Below, in pieces: positions 11,707 to 22,497 of a stretch of DNA of 64,000 bases. The notes beneath the pieces are model-generated. The model saw only the letters and a list, made by a program, of their open reading frames with translations, ran no database searches and had not been told where the DNA came from. Origin of the DNA: Sipunculus nudus (Eukaryota > Annelida > Sipuncula > Golfingiida > Sipunculidae); the NCBI GenBank assembly GCA_026874595.1, contig CM049308.1:41712527-41776526 (forward strand), written 5' to 3'. How positions within the stretch are numbered: position 1 is the stretch's first letter; every line of letters begins with the position of its first letter. The position numbers and the translations under genes were made by a program.

Positions 11707-13897
11707 AACAAGTGACCCAGGGGTCATGACGCTCAGCCGACTTACATGTTGACAATATGTTCTGGCACAGGCAACTAATTAAGATAATTTCCAGCCTTTC
11801 CTGAGTAATCTGGCAATTTTTGTGTATTTTGCATTATTTCTGGGGTGCTAAAACATACCCCAAAACTCTGGGAATATAGGTCACAATGACCTAATTTCAG
11901 TTTCTGGGGAGAACTTTTGAGGAACTCTCTGGATGTCAAGTAAGAAGTTTCTGGGCCATATGGTTATGATTTGTGCCCTACTTTGGTATCAAATTTTCAA
12001 TCATTCTTAGGGGTGCTTAGAAGCACCATAGCTAAAAAAATATGGGTAACAGAGACCTAATTTCACGTTTCTAAGAAGACTTCTCATGGACCTCCCTGGA
12101 TTTAAAGTAAGAAGATTCAAGGTCCAATGGTTATGATTTGTGCCCTGCTTTGGCTCAAAAACAGAGAAAAAAATAATAAAAAACTAAAAAAAAATACAGG
12201 TGGCGCCATCAGTCTGCAGAAACTAATGTAACATTCCATGACAAATATCCATAACTATATCCATAACAAATTTTTGATTTTTTCGGGGGGGGGGGAGGGG
12301 TGTACTTCGGAGCCCCATAGCTTAAACAATATGTGTAACAGAGACCTAATTCCTGGTTTCCTTGGAGACTTTTCATGGACCTCTCTGGATGTATTGTTAG
12401 AAGATTCCAGGTCCAGCGGTTACGATTCGTGCCCTGTTAACAGATGACCACATCTTTAAAGGTTTCAAAACAGAGAAAAAATAGTAAAAAATAAATAAAA
12501 TACAGGTGGCGCCACCAGTCTGCAGAAACTGATGGAACAGTCCATGATCAATATCCATGCAAAGAATCATGGTGATCAATGCCTTAGTTGTTCAGACACT
12601 TGAGCTTTTGTATAAATTTTTTCATTATTCTGGGGGGGGGGGGGGGTACTTCGGAGCCCCATAGCTTAAAGAATATGGGTAACAGAGACCTTATTCCAGG
12701 TTTCCAAGGAGACTTTTCATGGACCTCTCTGGATGTATTGTTTGAAGATTTCAGGTCCATCGGTTACGATTTGTGCCCTGTTAACAGATGACCACATCTT
12801 TAAAGGTCTCAAAAACAGAGAAAAAAATAGTAAAAAATAAATAAAATACAGGTGGCGCCATCAGTCTGCAGAAACTGATGAAACACTCCATGATCAATAT
12901 CCATGCAAAGAATCATGGTGATCAATGCATTAGTTGTTCAGACACTTGAGCTTTTGTATAAATTTTTTCATTATTCTGGGGGGTACTTCGGAGCCCCATA
13001 GCTTAAAGAATATGGGTAACAGAGACCTTATTCCAGGTTTCCAAGGAGACTTTTCATGGACCTCTCTGGATGTATTGTTTGAAGATTCCAGGTCCATCGG
13101 TTACGATTTGTGCCCTGTTAACAGATGACCACATCTTTAAAGGTCTCAAAAACAGAGAAAAAAATAGTAAAAAATAAATAAAATACAGGTGGCGCCATCA
13201 GTCTGCAGAAAATGATGAAACACTCCATGATCAATATCCATGTAAAGAATCATGGTGATCAATGCCTTAGTTGTTCAGACACTTGAGATTTTGTATAAAT
13301 TTTTTCATTATTCTGGAAGGTACTTCGGAGCCCCATAGCTTAAAGAATATTGGTAACAGAGACCTAATTCCAGGTTTCCAAGGAGATTTTTCAAGGACCT
13401 CTCTGGATATAAAGTAAGGAGATTCCAGGTCCAGCAGTTAGGATTTGTGCCCTGTTAACAGATGACCACATCTTTTAAGGTCTCAAAAATAGAGAAAAAA
13501 AATCGTAAAAATCGAAAAAATTCAGGTGGCGCCATCAGACTGCAGAAACTGATGAAACGCTCCATGATCAATATTTGTGCACAGAACCATGGTGATCAAT
13601 GCATTAGTTGTTCAGATACTTGAGCTTTTGTATCAAATTTTTCATTATTCTGGGGGATACTTCAGAGCCCCATAGCTTGAAGAATATGGGTAACAGAGAC
13701 CTCATTCCAGGTTTCCAAGGAGATTTTTTATGAACCTCTCTGGATGTAAAGTTAGAAGATTCCAGGTCCAGCGGTTACGATTTGTGCCTGGTTAACGGAC
13801 GGACGGACAGACAGACAGACGGACAGACAGACAGACGGACAGACGACGGACAAAGAGTGATTGCTAAAGCTCAGATGACTTACAGTCAGCTGAGCTA
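11707..13897 (+). mobile_element. Core-repeat element (pearl/HINE-like architecture), about 2.2 kb
   Basis: The left end reads ACAAGTGACCCAGGGGTCAT then GACGCTCAGC. It is followed by about five tandem core repeats anchored by CAGGTGGCGCCA(T/C)CAGTCTG at about 12198, 12505, 12849, 13187 and 13524 (spacing 307-344 bp). Next comes a GGAC/AGAC microsatellite at 13797-13851 and a right end with a hairpin, AGCTCAG..CTGAGCT (13868-13896), ending in AAAAAA. Left flank, tandem core, ACGG-type microsatellite and right flank is the layout described for bivalve pearl elements, classed as non-autonomous Helentrons (HINEs); assignment by architecture is my inference. No protein is encoded. The repeated MFRHLSF.. 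frames are units of the array. Confidence 0.75.
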
Positions 13898-14610
13898 AAA
13901 AACCCAGGACACACAGTGTGGAGAAAAGTGTAACATTGTACAGGGTAGCACAATCCTTTATCTGATTAAATACACAGGAGATATAGGGTTGAGAACCCTA
14001 TAACGATGTGCTGCACTCAACAGTCCTGTATCTTATGAAAAAAAAACACATAGGTGGAGAAACCAATGATTTACAGGACAGGACAGCCCTTTATTCGTTT
14101 TACTAAGAGGTCACATGGATGAGAAAACTGTTACGATGCAAAGGGCAGTACAGTCCTTTATTTGGTTTACTAAGAGGATTCAGGGTGGAGAAAACTGTTA
14201 CGATGCACAGGGCAGTACAGTCCTTTATTTGGTTTACTAGGAAGACACAGGGTGGAGAAAACTGTTACGATGCACAGGGCAGTACAGTCCTTTATTTGGT
14301 TTTCTAAGGGGACACAGGGTGGAGAGAACTGTAACGATGTACAGGGCAGTAAAGTTCTTTATTTGGTTTTCTAAGATGTCATAGTCCTTTATTTGGTTTT
14401 CCAAGAGGTCATAGGGTGGAGAAATCTGTAACGATGCACAGGGCAGTACAATCCTTTTTTTGGTTATCTAAAGGGTCACATGGTTGAGAAACTGTTACGA
14501 TGCACAGGGCAGTACAGTCCTTTATTTGGTTTTCTAAGAGGTCACAGCTTGGAGAAAACTGTTACGATGCACAGGGCAGTAAAGTCCTTTATTTAGTTGA
14601 AGCATTTCTT
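13898..14610 (+). repeat. 67-bp satellite array, right part
   Basis: About ten tandem copies. The GGCAGTA mark recurs at 14144, 14211, 14278 and 14345, giving an exact 67-bp period. The consensus contains GGTGGAGAAAACTGTTACGA, TGCACAGGGCAGTACAGTCC and TTTATTTGGTTTACTAAGAG. Copies become more diverged toward 13.9 kb. Because 67 is not a multiple of three, the frames that cross it (ENCYDAQGS.., LYLVF) shift frame with each unit and are not genes. Confidence 0.85.
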
Positions 14611-15950
14611 CTGGCTCAAAACTTTCGAGATGTAACTGAAAATAGTAATATATGCTATGAGTGGCTATTGGTAAGTCGGCTATATATTTGTCTTCTATCA
14701 TGGTTAAGACGGTCTCGTTTTATAAATATAACCTGTGCGAGGAATGTCCCCTCGTGACCACGACAAGTTATATACCACATCTGCCAAGAAGAATGTGCTG
14801 GTTCCAATACAAATACTTATAATAGATATACTACTAATATATATATTATAATGACCATAACAAGTAAAAACTTCAATCTGACATAAATGAAAACTTACCA
14901 CCGTCTAATGTAACCGTCATCATGGCACAGGTGTCCTGTTCTGACTATTTTTATTTGCGCAGGTTTGTCATTCACCATCATGAACTGGTTATCTGTTGCG
15001 TCGCTTTAATGCAACCGACATTTGTGCATTGGATATTGTATTGGGATTGGATATTGTATTGGGATTGGATATTGTATGTGTTCCCCCACTTTTTTTAGCT
15101 AGACTACTGCGTTGTCTGCCACCAGCAATGTACGTCATATGTAGTCACTGATTACTTTATTATAAAACAATGGCTACAAGTATACAAACGGTAAGCTTTT
15201 AACATATGGTTTTCTTATACTGGCATCTGTGTTTCGCATTTATGACTGACACAGGGTTTAATTGGTACAAACTGAAAGTGCTTACAACAGATATAATTAA
15301 GTTACTGTACGTTGCCTGTGCCTTCTGTATGCGTGTGCTTGTAGCACACCGTTCAATGTGCTTAACTTCTGATCGTACTATCATTTGTATAACGCGTCCC
15401 GAGAAACTATTTAGAGTACTTTTTAGTGCTTCAGCGTGCGAATTTACTACGAGTCCCGCACATGGTATCTATAAATAACGAAAAGTCTCTGCACAAACAT
15501 ATCGCCCTCCAGTATATCATAAGAGCCTGAATTTGGTGCAAAGATGATTTCGACATTGGGACATAGAAGAGCTCAGATACTTAGCACTGATACTTAGCAG
15601 AGCTCAAACATTGGTATATATTAGAGATCAACACTGGTACAAAATTTTCCATCATCCCTCGACCTGTTATCCGGATTTTATATAAAAAATTAGGACCAGT
15701 TTCCCTGTGATCTGAAATCATCTTGTGGGAATGATGTATATTAGGACAAGCCCATTTTTACTTGCAGATTAACCTATTTACATTACTTTAAGCTGTTATA
15801 AAACATAACATTCACGTTTGGATTGCTACGTATAGATAAAGCTATCATGTCTAAACTCAAAATGAAAAAAAGTAAGGTGAGAGGAGATCTCCTTGTCTTA
15901 CTCTTCTTTCAATTTTAATGTAACCTGATGAGTCACGATTAATCATTATA
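14611..15950. other. Non-coding stretch with a small minisatellite
   Basis: The only structure seen is at about 15030-15078, three to four copies of an 18-bp unit (GGATATTGTATTGGGATT). Small frames on both strands at 15199-15478 overlap each other and show no family signature. Confidence 0.55.
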
Positions 15951-16106
15951 TGTTGCGGGGTGACATAAAAGCGGACCGAACTATCTCGCTAGTGAAGCTT
16001 GCTTTGCTAGCGAAGCGGTTGATACGCCGGTCTTGTACGCCACCGACCTGGGTTCGACTCCCGGATCGGTCCAGGATTTTCCCCTCATTTATTTGTCTTT
16101 GTAACA
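15951..16106 (+). repeat. 5' LTR of the miniature element, 156 bp
   Basis: Starts TGTTGCGGGGTGACATAAAA and ends TTATTTGTCTTTGTAACA. It carries a tRNA-like block and is directly followed by the primer-binding-like site. CATAAAAG near 15964 could act as a TATA-like element; this is a guess. It is 15 bp longer than the last 3' copy because of extra sequence between 15972 and 16000, including a partial duplication of GCTAG-GAAGC. Confidence 0.7.
15973..16073 (+). other. tRNA-Thr(UGU)-like sequence inside the 5' LTR
   Basis: GGACCGA at 15973-15979 pairs over seven bases with TCGGTCC at 16066-16072. TAGCGAAGCGG (16008-16018) fits the pol III A box. GGTTCGACTCC (16051-16061) is a perfect B box. CTGGG/CCCGG (16048-16052/16060-16064) forms a T-arm around a 7-nt loop. 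The anticodon-like loop CTTGTAC (16032-16038) would place UGU (Thr). Two lower pairs of the anticodon stem are mismatched and about 20 nt are inserted before the A box, so this is a tRNA-derived module and not a working tRNA gene. Confidence 0.65.
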
Positions 16107-16225
16107 AAATGGGGGCTCGTTTAACGTGACGGTTAACTTTGTGGCCCAGGGAATAAGCTCACCAAAGTGTGACTCCTGGGATAATTAGTCTTGTTCTGAT
16201 AGCAGAACGCTCTTAAGAGGGGGTA

Positions 16226-16431
16226 TGTTACGGGGTGACATAAAAGCAAAGTGAAGCATGCTTTGCTAGCGAAGCGGTTGGTACGCCGGACTTGTGCGCC
16301 ACCGACCTGGCTTCGAAAAGAGGGGGTGTGTTACGGGGTGACATAAAAGCAAAGTGAAGCATGCTTTGCTAGCGAAGCGGTTGGTACGCCGGACTTGTGC
16401 GCCACCGACCTGGCTTCGAAAAGAGGGGGTG
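16226..16431 (+). repeat. Two identical 103-bp truncated LTR units
   Basis: Units 16226-16328 and 16329-16431 are identical base for base. Each begins TGTTACGGGGTGACATAA, contains the A box TAGCGAAGCGG, stops inside the B box at CTTCGA, and is joined to AAAGAGGGGGTG, which resembles the polypurine tract. They look like LTR-interior units from which everything between the B box and the polypurine tract was lost, then duplicated. Confidence 0.75.
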
Positions 16432-16572
16432 TGTTACGGGGTGACATAAAAGCAAAGTGAAGCATGCTTTGCTAGCGAAGCGGTTGGTACGCCGGACTTG
16501 TGCGCCACCGACCTGGCTTCGAATCCCGGATTGGCCCAGGAATTTCCCCCTCATTTATTTGTCTTCGTAACA
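16432..16572 (+). repeat. Full 3' LTR of the miniature element, 141 bp
   Basis: Starts like the two truncated units but continues past the B box (GCTTCGAATCC, 16516-16526) to the same terminus as the 5' LTR: CCCTCATTTATTTGTCTT then CGTAACA. The A box is at 16473-16483. The acceptor-stem 5' strand present in the 5' LTR (GGACCGA) is missing here, so the two LTRs are not identical and the insertion is not young, or it is a recombinant. Confidence 0.7.
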
Positions 16573-17150
16573 AGGGTCTACTCTCTTTCCACCATCCGAC
16601 TGAATCTACTAGGTCCGTTGAACTCCAAAAGTCTTCATGTAGAATCCTAGTCATCCTGGGCAAGGCCTAATATCTTCAGACTGAAGTCAGCTTCCTTCAT
16701 TTTGTTTCTAAATACCTTCCCATATGATTATCTAGCCATCTGTTATCTCAAATGTCCAAGTGTGTCAGTATGTCTGTCCGTTTGTCGGTTGTTGTCAGCT
16801 ATGTCTGCTTTCATGTTCTTTTGTATGATATATGTCGTTCAGCAGGCCCAACTTTTCAGCAATCGCTCTGAAAGTCACTCAATTGATAGAAAACTTACAA
16901 TTTGTTCTGTCTGTCCGTTTGTCTATCATTTCATCTTCCGGCAAGCGCTCGACCTAGTTTTTTTTTGCTACTTTACTATGAAAATGAAAACTTCAAGTTG
17001 TATCCGATTATGAATTAATATCGTTAGGCACAGTCATGATTGAGTACTAAAACTGGTGTGTTTTGTTTTATATATTATTCAACCTATAGACACTTGACGT
17101 ATCTAAATGATAATTGCATGCTTCCACTGAATGTAACTGATTAATTACAT
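16573..17150. other. Non-coding, nothing recognised
   Basis: A GTCTGTCCGTTTGTC-type stretch (16769-16784 and 16909-16924) hints at the same class of repeat leader seen near 8.5 kb. The frame at 16702-17013 is cysteine-rich by chance and has no family match. Confidence 0.4.
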
Positions 17151-17650
17151 TTTTTAGATATGTGAAGAGAAGGAGAAGGTCGAGGAAGACTAAAAAGTTT
17201 CTTCTGCAAAACTGCATGTATCAAACTCTTTTGCATTGTACAAACGTTATTCTTAAGTTTTCTTGTTCATGTTTGCTTAAAAGATCTTTTCCTAATCATT
17301 GGTCCTTTACCAATGATGTTTGGTAGAGTCATAGAAGGCCGATTTTGGTTGACTCACAGAAAGCTGAAGTTCGTAACATAGAAAGCATAAAAGTTGTTCT
17401 TGTTCGTGTTTGCTGAATTGATTTTTGCTGAATTTTTGGCAAAGTCTGCCATAATCAAACTCAGGGCGGTAATAGTCTATTGCACAACTGCTGTTTCAAA
17501 TTATGTTACATTGCAAAAATGTTTTACTTAAGTGTTCTTGTTAACGTTTGCTGAACTGATTATTTACTGAATTATTGGATCGATAGCTATGATTTATGGT
17601 TGAGTCATAGAACGTTTAATTTGGTTAAGTGGCCAAGTAATCCTATAACT
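17150..17650 (+). repeat. Two-copy duplication, offset about 300 bp
   Basis: About 17200-17360 and 17480-17625 share GCA-AACTGC, TTTCAAA or ATCAAACT, CATTG(T/C)A-AAA-GTT, TTCTTGTTCATGTTTGCT or TTCTTGTTAACGTTTGCT, and TGAGTCATAGAA (or TAGAGTCATAGAA). Copies are diverged and do not code. Confidence 0.5.
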
Positions 17651-17868
17651 GAGGGCTTCTTCTGCCGTCTCTAACCCCTTAACTTTGCCGAAAGTTATTC
17701 TTAATGGCCTTGCTCAAATTTGGTTAAAGTTTGAAATAATAGACTGTGGGCACTGTGAGTATATAATAAGAGCTATACAGCAGTATTTTAAATCTGTGTC
17801 AATTTATGCACACATGTACTTTCATAACAAGCCTATTGATAATTACCTTACTTTCCTTCATAGATACG

Positions 17869-17871
<3 letters not shown>

Positions 17872-17958
<87 letters not shown>
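17872..17958. repeat. (TA)n(GA)n microsatellite
   Basis: About 58 bp of TA then about 28 bp of GA. The open frame crossing it (17685-18116) encodes YIYIYI and EREREREKF from the repeat and is not a gene. Confidence 0.9.
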
Positions 17959-17959
<1 letters not shown>

Positions 17960-17961
<2 letters not shown>

Positions 17962-20370
17962 TTAACTACTACGCCCTATTGTACATCAAACCACTGAAAA
18001 GTCGGTGGTTACAGGTTTCAAAATTAGCAGTTGGATTTCATGTTCTCATTTGTCTGATAAAAATTCATTGCCCTGTGCCAGCCCTGATCATGAAACCAGA
18101 GAATATAGCAAAATAGATATACAACTGAATTGTATCACCTCCGTGTAAGGAATGTAATAATGTCAATGACGGGTGTGAAAGTTTGTGGAAGGGCAGAGTG
18201 CTGGATGTTATTGGTAAGAAAGGTTGTAAGAATCTTGAGTTTGTTATTTTGTATGAGGAGAGTGAGGAAGAGGATTCGGCGTGGAGGTTTAGTTTGTCTG
18301 AAGCTGACGACTCCGTCTTGAGAGTTCAGAGGGCAAACATGCCAGACTGTGGGACCTGAAGCGTAGTCCGGGCAGTCATAAACTCTCACTTGAAGAAAAT
18401 ATACTTGCGTTAGTCTAAAAGAGTACATCTTATTTTCTTTGCAACTTTTGATATAGACAGGGGAGAAATAATACGTTGTGATGATGGTGATAATATTAGA
18501 AACCTTCACTGGAGTTACAACGTAAGAATATATTGCATAATGAATTTTTAAAATGCTTTTGACCTAGTTGTTGAGCAGTGTCCTCAACAAAACTCCCGAT
18601 CTGAGCAGAAGAATAAAATACATTGGTAATGATAAACGGTCGCCTCAGATATGCAACTAAAATCACACTTTTCTTTAGACAAAGGTAGTACGCCGGCTGC
18701 TTGGCTGGCGAATTTTTTTTGAGGATTTCAAATATTTTGTATAATATTAGCATCGCGCGGGGAATTATTCCATCGCAAGCACACTTTTTACTGCAGGGTT
18801 ATTTTAGCAACTTTTACACTTTTATAAACAAAGTTAAGCAGCAGTTAATGCTACTCTATAAGGAACTACAGCAGCAGAGAAGCCCATGATGTTACCATAG
18901 AGGGTATATCACAGAGGTTCTATCAACCTTTACTGAAAAAAAACCGAAAGTATATGGCAGGGGGCGCCCTGGAGCGGATCCAGATGGCAGCAGTGACAAG
19001 ACTGAATGAAATGAATTTTGAATTCTATTTTTTTCTGATATATGAATATCAACTGAGTTTTGACCATTTTGACATCTGGGAATTTGCATTGTCGACATAT
19101 CATGAGTACTATATGGTTGATCTGTAATAAAAAATTCACTATATGAACATTTCCCGTATTTAAAACGGAGTTACGTCAATTGATAAACAAGATGCTACAA
19201 ATCTTCATCAGGACAAGAATAAGGAAATTTTTCTCTAAACTCAGATAAAACTGAAAACATTTTTATTGGTAAGCTACCTGAAAAACTTTCATAAATTTGT
19301 TATGAAGTAATGTTTAAACATAATTATCATAGGTACGGAATACATTTAGTGTTACCTAAACAATATTGATGCCGAGCATTCATCCATAGAATGGGTCATA
19401 ATCATTTGGGCACGATTTATCTTCATCCTTTCAAATATCGTCAAATGTCGCGTATTCCACAATGCGCATTATGCCTGTACTGAGCTTTTGAATACCGAAA
19501 CAAAATAAAATATATTGCCTTGTAGTTAATTTTATTCAGTGGCTTTTTTAACATGTAGGCATTTTAGGATACATGAAGTAATAATATCATAATTGCTGTT
19601 CTTTGCAGGTCGTGAAAAAAGCGATTCAAGCAACTATTTAATAACCATGCGTTCCTCATGTAAGGTGATGAAATGAAGTGAGTGCTTTAACCTAAGATAT
19701 GTCATATACGTGTTGAAATATAAAGCTGGGATATAAATGACTTGCGTAACCTATTTTATTATTTTTTTTTATAGCAATAACTATAAAAACAGCCGAGGAC
19801 TGATCGACCGAGGTGTTCGGAATGCTACACATCCCAGTCAGCATCCAGATGGCCGCCGAATAATTTTACACTTGTTTGGTTAGAAGCAGTTGCTTTTATC
19901 ACAGACGCCAGTTTGATGTCTCCCACTAGATTTTAGGGTATATAAAATAAGACATGAATACAAAACACTATTGGAAATCCTTAAATATCAAATGTGAGAT
20001 CCAAGATAGCCACTCTCCACTGATAAAGCTGAATGTATTCGTAAGATATTAAGAAAATATGTGGAGAACAGAATAGAACGAAGACACTAACAACTAATTT
20101 TTAGCAAATGACTTACCCTAAACCTTAACCTCAAGAAAACTGTGGCCGAAGTGATTTTGAGAAGTGTGGCAGAAGAATAATTTTCTGCGAGTATGGAAAT
20201 GCTTGTACTACACTGGAATCATGGAATCAAGAGAGAAGTACTCAACAGAAACATTGATTCGCAATTTTTGGTCATTCTTACTAAAAATGTAAACAAAATA
20301 TCAATTGCCAAAGTCATGGAACGCAAATTAGGCCAAACTATAGGCCACATCACCCTACACCTGTGCCATT
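17960..20370. other. Long stretch without a supported gene
   Basis: Several short overlapping frames on both strands (18.1-19.1 kb) share the same DNA, so at most one could be real, and none has a recognisable domain or splice context. GGGCGCCCTGGAGCGGATCC at 18961-18980 and the neighbouring text may be an old repeat. Nothing else stands out. Confidence 0.5.
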
Positions 20371-21270
20371 TCATCATTATAAGTCACAATATACAACATC
20401 AATCAATTTATCGTGCGCCATAAACAACATCATAAGTCACCATAGGGCACGTCACCTTATACCTGTACCATTTTATCATTATAAGTTACAATATACAACA
20501 TCAGTCAGTTTCACTGGGCGCCATATACAACACCATTAGTCACCATATAGCACGTTATACAATATAAGTGAATTTCACCGGGCGCCAAATAAAATATCAT
20601 TAGTCACCATAGGGCACGTTACCCTAAACCTATACCATATTATTATAATATGTCACTATATACAATATAAGTGAATTTCACTGGGCGCCATATAAAATAT
20701 CATAAGTCACCATAGGGCACGTAACCCTAAACCTACACCATATCTTCATAATAAGTCACTATATACAATATAAGTGAATTTCACCGGGCGCCATATAAAA
20801 TATCATAAGTCACCATAGGGCACGTAACCCTAAACCTGTACCATATTATCATAATAAGTCACCATATAAACAACATCATAAGTCACCATAGGGCACGTCA
20901 CCTTATACCTGTACCAATTTATCATTATAAGTTACAATATACAACATCATTCAATTTCACTGGGCGCCATGTACAACATCATTAGTCACCATAGGGCATG
21001 TTACCCTAAACGTATACCATATCATCATAATATGTCACTATATACAATAAATGTGAATTTCAGCGGGCGCCATATAAATTATCATAAGTCACTATATGGC
21101 ACGTTACCCTAAACCTACGCCATATCATCATAATAAGTCACGATATAGTATATACAATATAAGTGAATTTCACCGGGCGCCATATAAAATATCATAAGTC
21201 ACTATAGGGCACGTATCATATCATCATAAGTCAGCATAGCTCACGTCACTCTAAACCTGTGCAATTTCAT
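20370..21270 (+). repeat. Satellite-like array, unit about 103 bp
   Basis: Each unit has AGTCACCATAGGGCACGTNA, CCCTAAACCTATACCATAT, CATCATAATAAGTCACTATA, and TACAATATAAGTGAATTTCA followed by C-GGGCGCCATATAAAATATC. Unit starts at 20602, 20704 and 20808 give 102-104 bp. A shortened 73-bp unit follows (20808 to 20881), and older variants flank it (first near 20340, last near 21240). About eight to nine copies, 80-95% alike by eye. No coding. Confidence 0.8.
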
Positions 21271-22490
21271 CACACCTTGCTATATTCACAACAGTGAATT
21301 AATTGTACCATAAGTCACATACCTAAACCAGCGGTGTAGCAGTCAATTATAACACAATTATCACAAATTACTGCAACAGAAACATATACAACTCAAAGAC
21401 CAGTACTGGTACACCAAATCTGACTGCAGTAAATCATCACAGATACCAGTCGCTATAATATGGTGCTATTAGAATAATTCTATGGACTGCCGATCATTTG
21501 CAGTCTGTTGTCCTTTATTGTTTCGTAAACTTCAGGTACACTTACAAAAGTGCCTATCAAAGCAGTCCCCTTTCAGGTGGGGACAAATAAAACCCGCGAG
21601 GCTATTAACTACGCAAGTGCACGAACCCATTTATTTTAACATCCTAAAGCATTTCTCTTAATGGTCATGTGACATTTTTATCGAAACCTAAAATATAAAA
21701 TAAAAATAAAATACCGCCCGCCCGCAGTGATTTTTTTCGGAAAAAAAGTGTCTGATAACCATACCTTTTTATTGCCTAAGTGACACAAATGAATTTCTGT
21801 CAGATAGAAATGGGTGCTAACCCACCCCCTTGATGATTGCATCTCAGGACAGTTTCTTAAAAAATGAGTGTTTGTCACTGAGACAAGGCTTCTAACCTAA
21901 ACATTTATGTTTGCACTTCATTTGCATGGCACGGAGATGGGTGTTTTCTGTCAACCCTTAACAAATAAAGGCTTATTGGTCCATCAATGTTTTAATGCAC
22001 ATAAAAAAAGCCGGCACACCTACCGATTTTCCGTGTAGATCAGTTGTTTTTTCCGTTCTTTTTGGTTGCTTCTGATTTCATTATCGGGATTGTAATTGAC
22101 GTCAGGAATGACATATAAAGACGAAAGGTATACGTTGTAATCAGCCGATTTTTTGTCTCCACATCACATCTTCTGAAACCTTTGACATATAAAAATATTC
22201 TGCTGGCACCATCCTCAAATCTATACCCTCGATGATCGGTAGATGGGAGACCGGATTAAGACCTTTTCACAGAGATAAGCGAAGGCACCCACTTAAAAGG
22301 CACACAGTTGAAAGATCATAGTTCATCCGAGTTTGTCCAAAACTGTTTTTTGGGACACTTGTATCCTTAAATTGACAGGTGGCAATGTAAACAAGTTGCA
22401 ACTCAGAGGAGAGCTTCATTTACAAATGTATAAAGCACTGAATGTAGTTATACCGTCGATTTAGATAAATTCTTGATAATTTCCTCTTGG
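21271..22490. other. Region downstream of the sulfotransferase, no gene seen
   Basis: Nothing with coding or repeat structure was identified. The last few hundred bases may be the 3' UTR of the minus-strand gene that ends at 22498, but I could not place a polyadenylation signal with confidence. Confidence 0.4.
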
Positions 22491-22497
22491 GTATATC

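Larger units (their letters stand above)
15951..16572 (+). mobile_element. Miniature LTR element (TRIM-like) with tRNA-Thr-like LTRs
   Basis: The order is 5' LTR (15951-16106), AAA, TGGGGGCTCGT (16110-16120), a short interior, polypurine AAGAGGGGG (16215-16223) plus TA, and then LTR sequence again from 16226 ending at 16572. Both LTR ends are TGTTRCGGGG...GTAACA, the inverted TG..CA form of LTRs. TGGGGGCTCGT matches the first 11 nt of the tRNA-Pro primer-binding site known from retroviruses and some LTR elements. The interior is only 119 bp and codes for nothing, as in terminal-repeat retrotransposons in miniature. No clear target-site duplication is seen (TTATA before, AGGGT after). Confidence 0.7.

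Noticed and set aside
14119-14757. Frames repeating ENCYDAQGS..LYLVF
   Set aside because: Translation of the 67-bp satellite; the unit length is not a multiple of three, so no repeat protein is maintained.
15973-16073. A genuine tRNA-Thr gene
   Set aside because: The anticodon stem is mismatched, there is an insertion before the A box, and it lies inside a repeated LTR with defective copies.
17685-18116. 143-codon frame with YIYIYI and EREREREKF
   Set aside because: Translation of the (TA)n(GA)n microsatellite; flanks have no domain.
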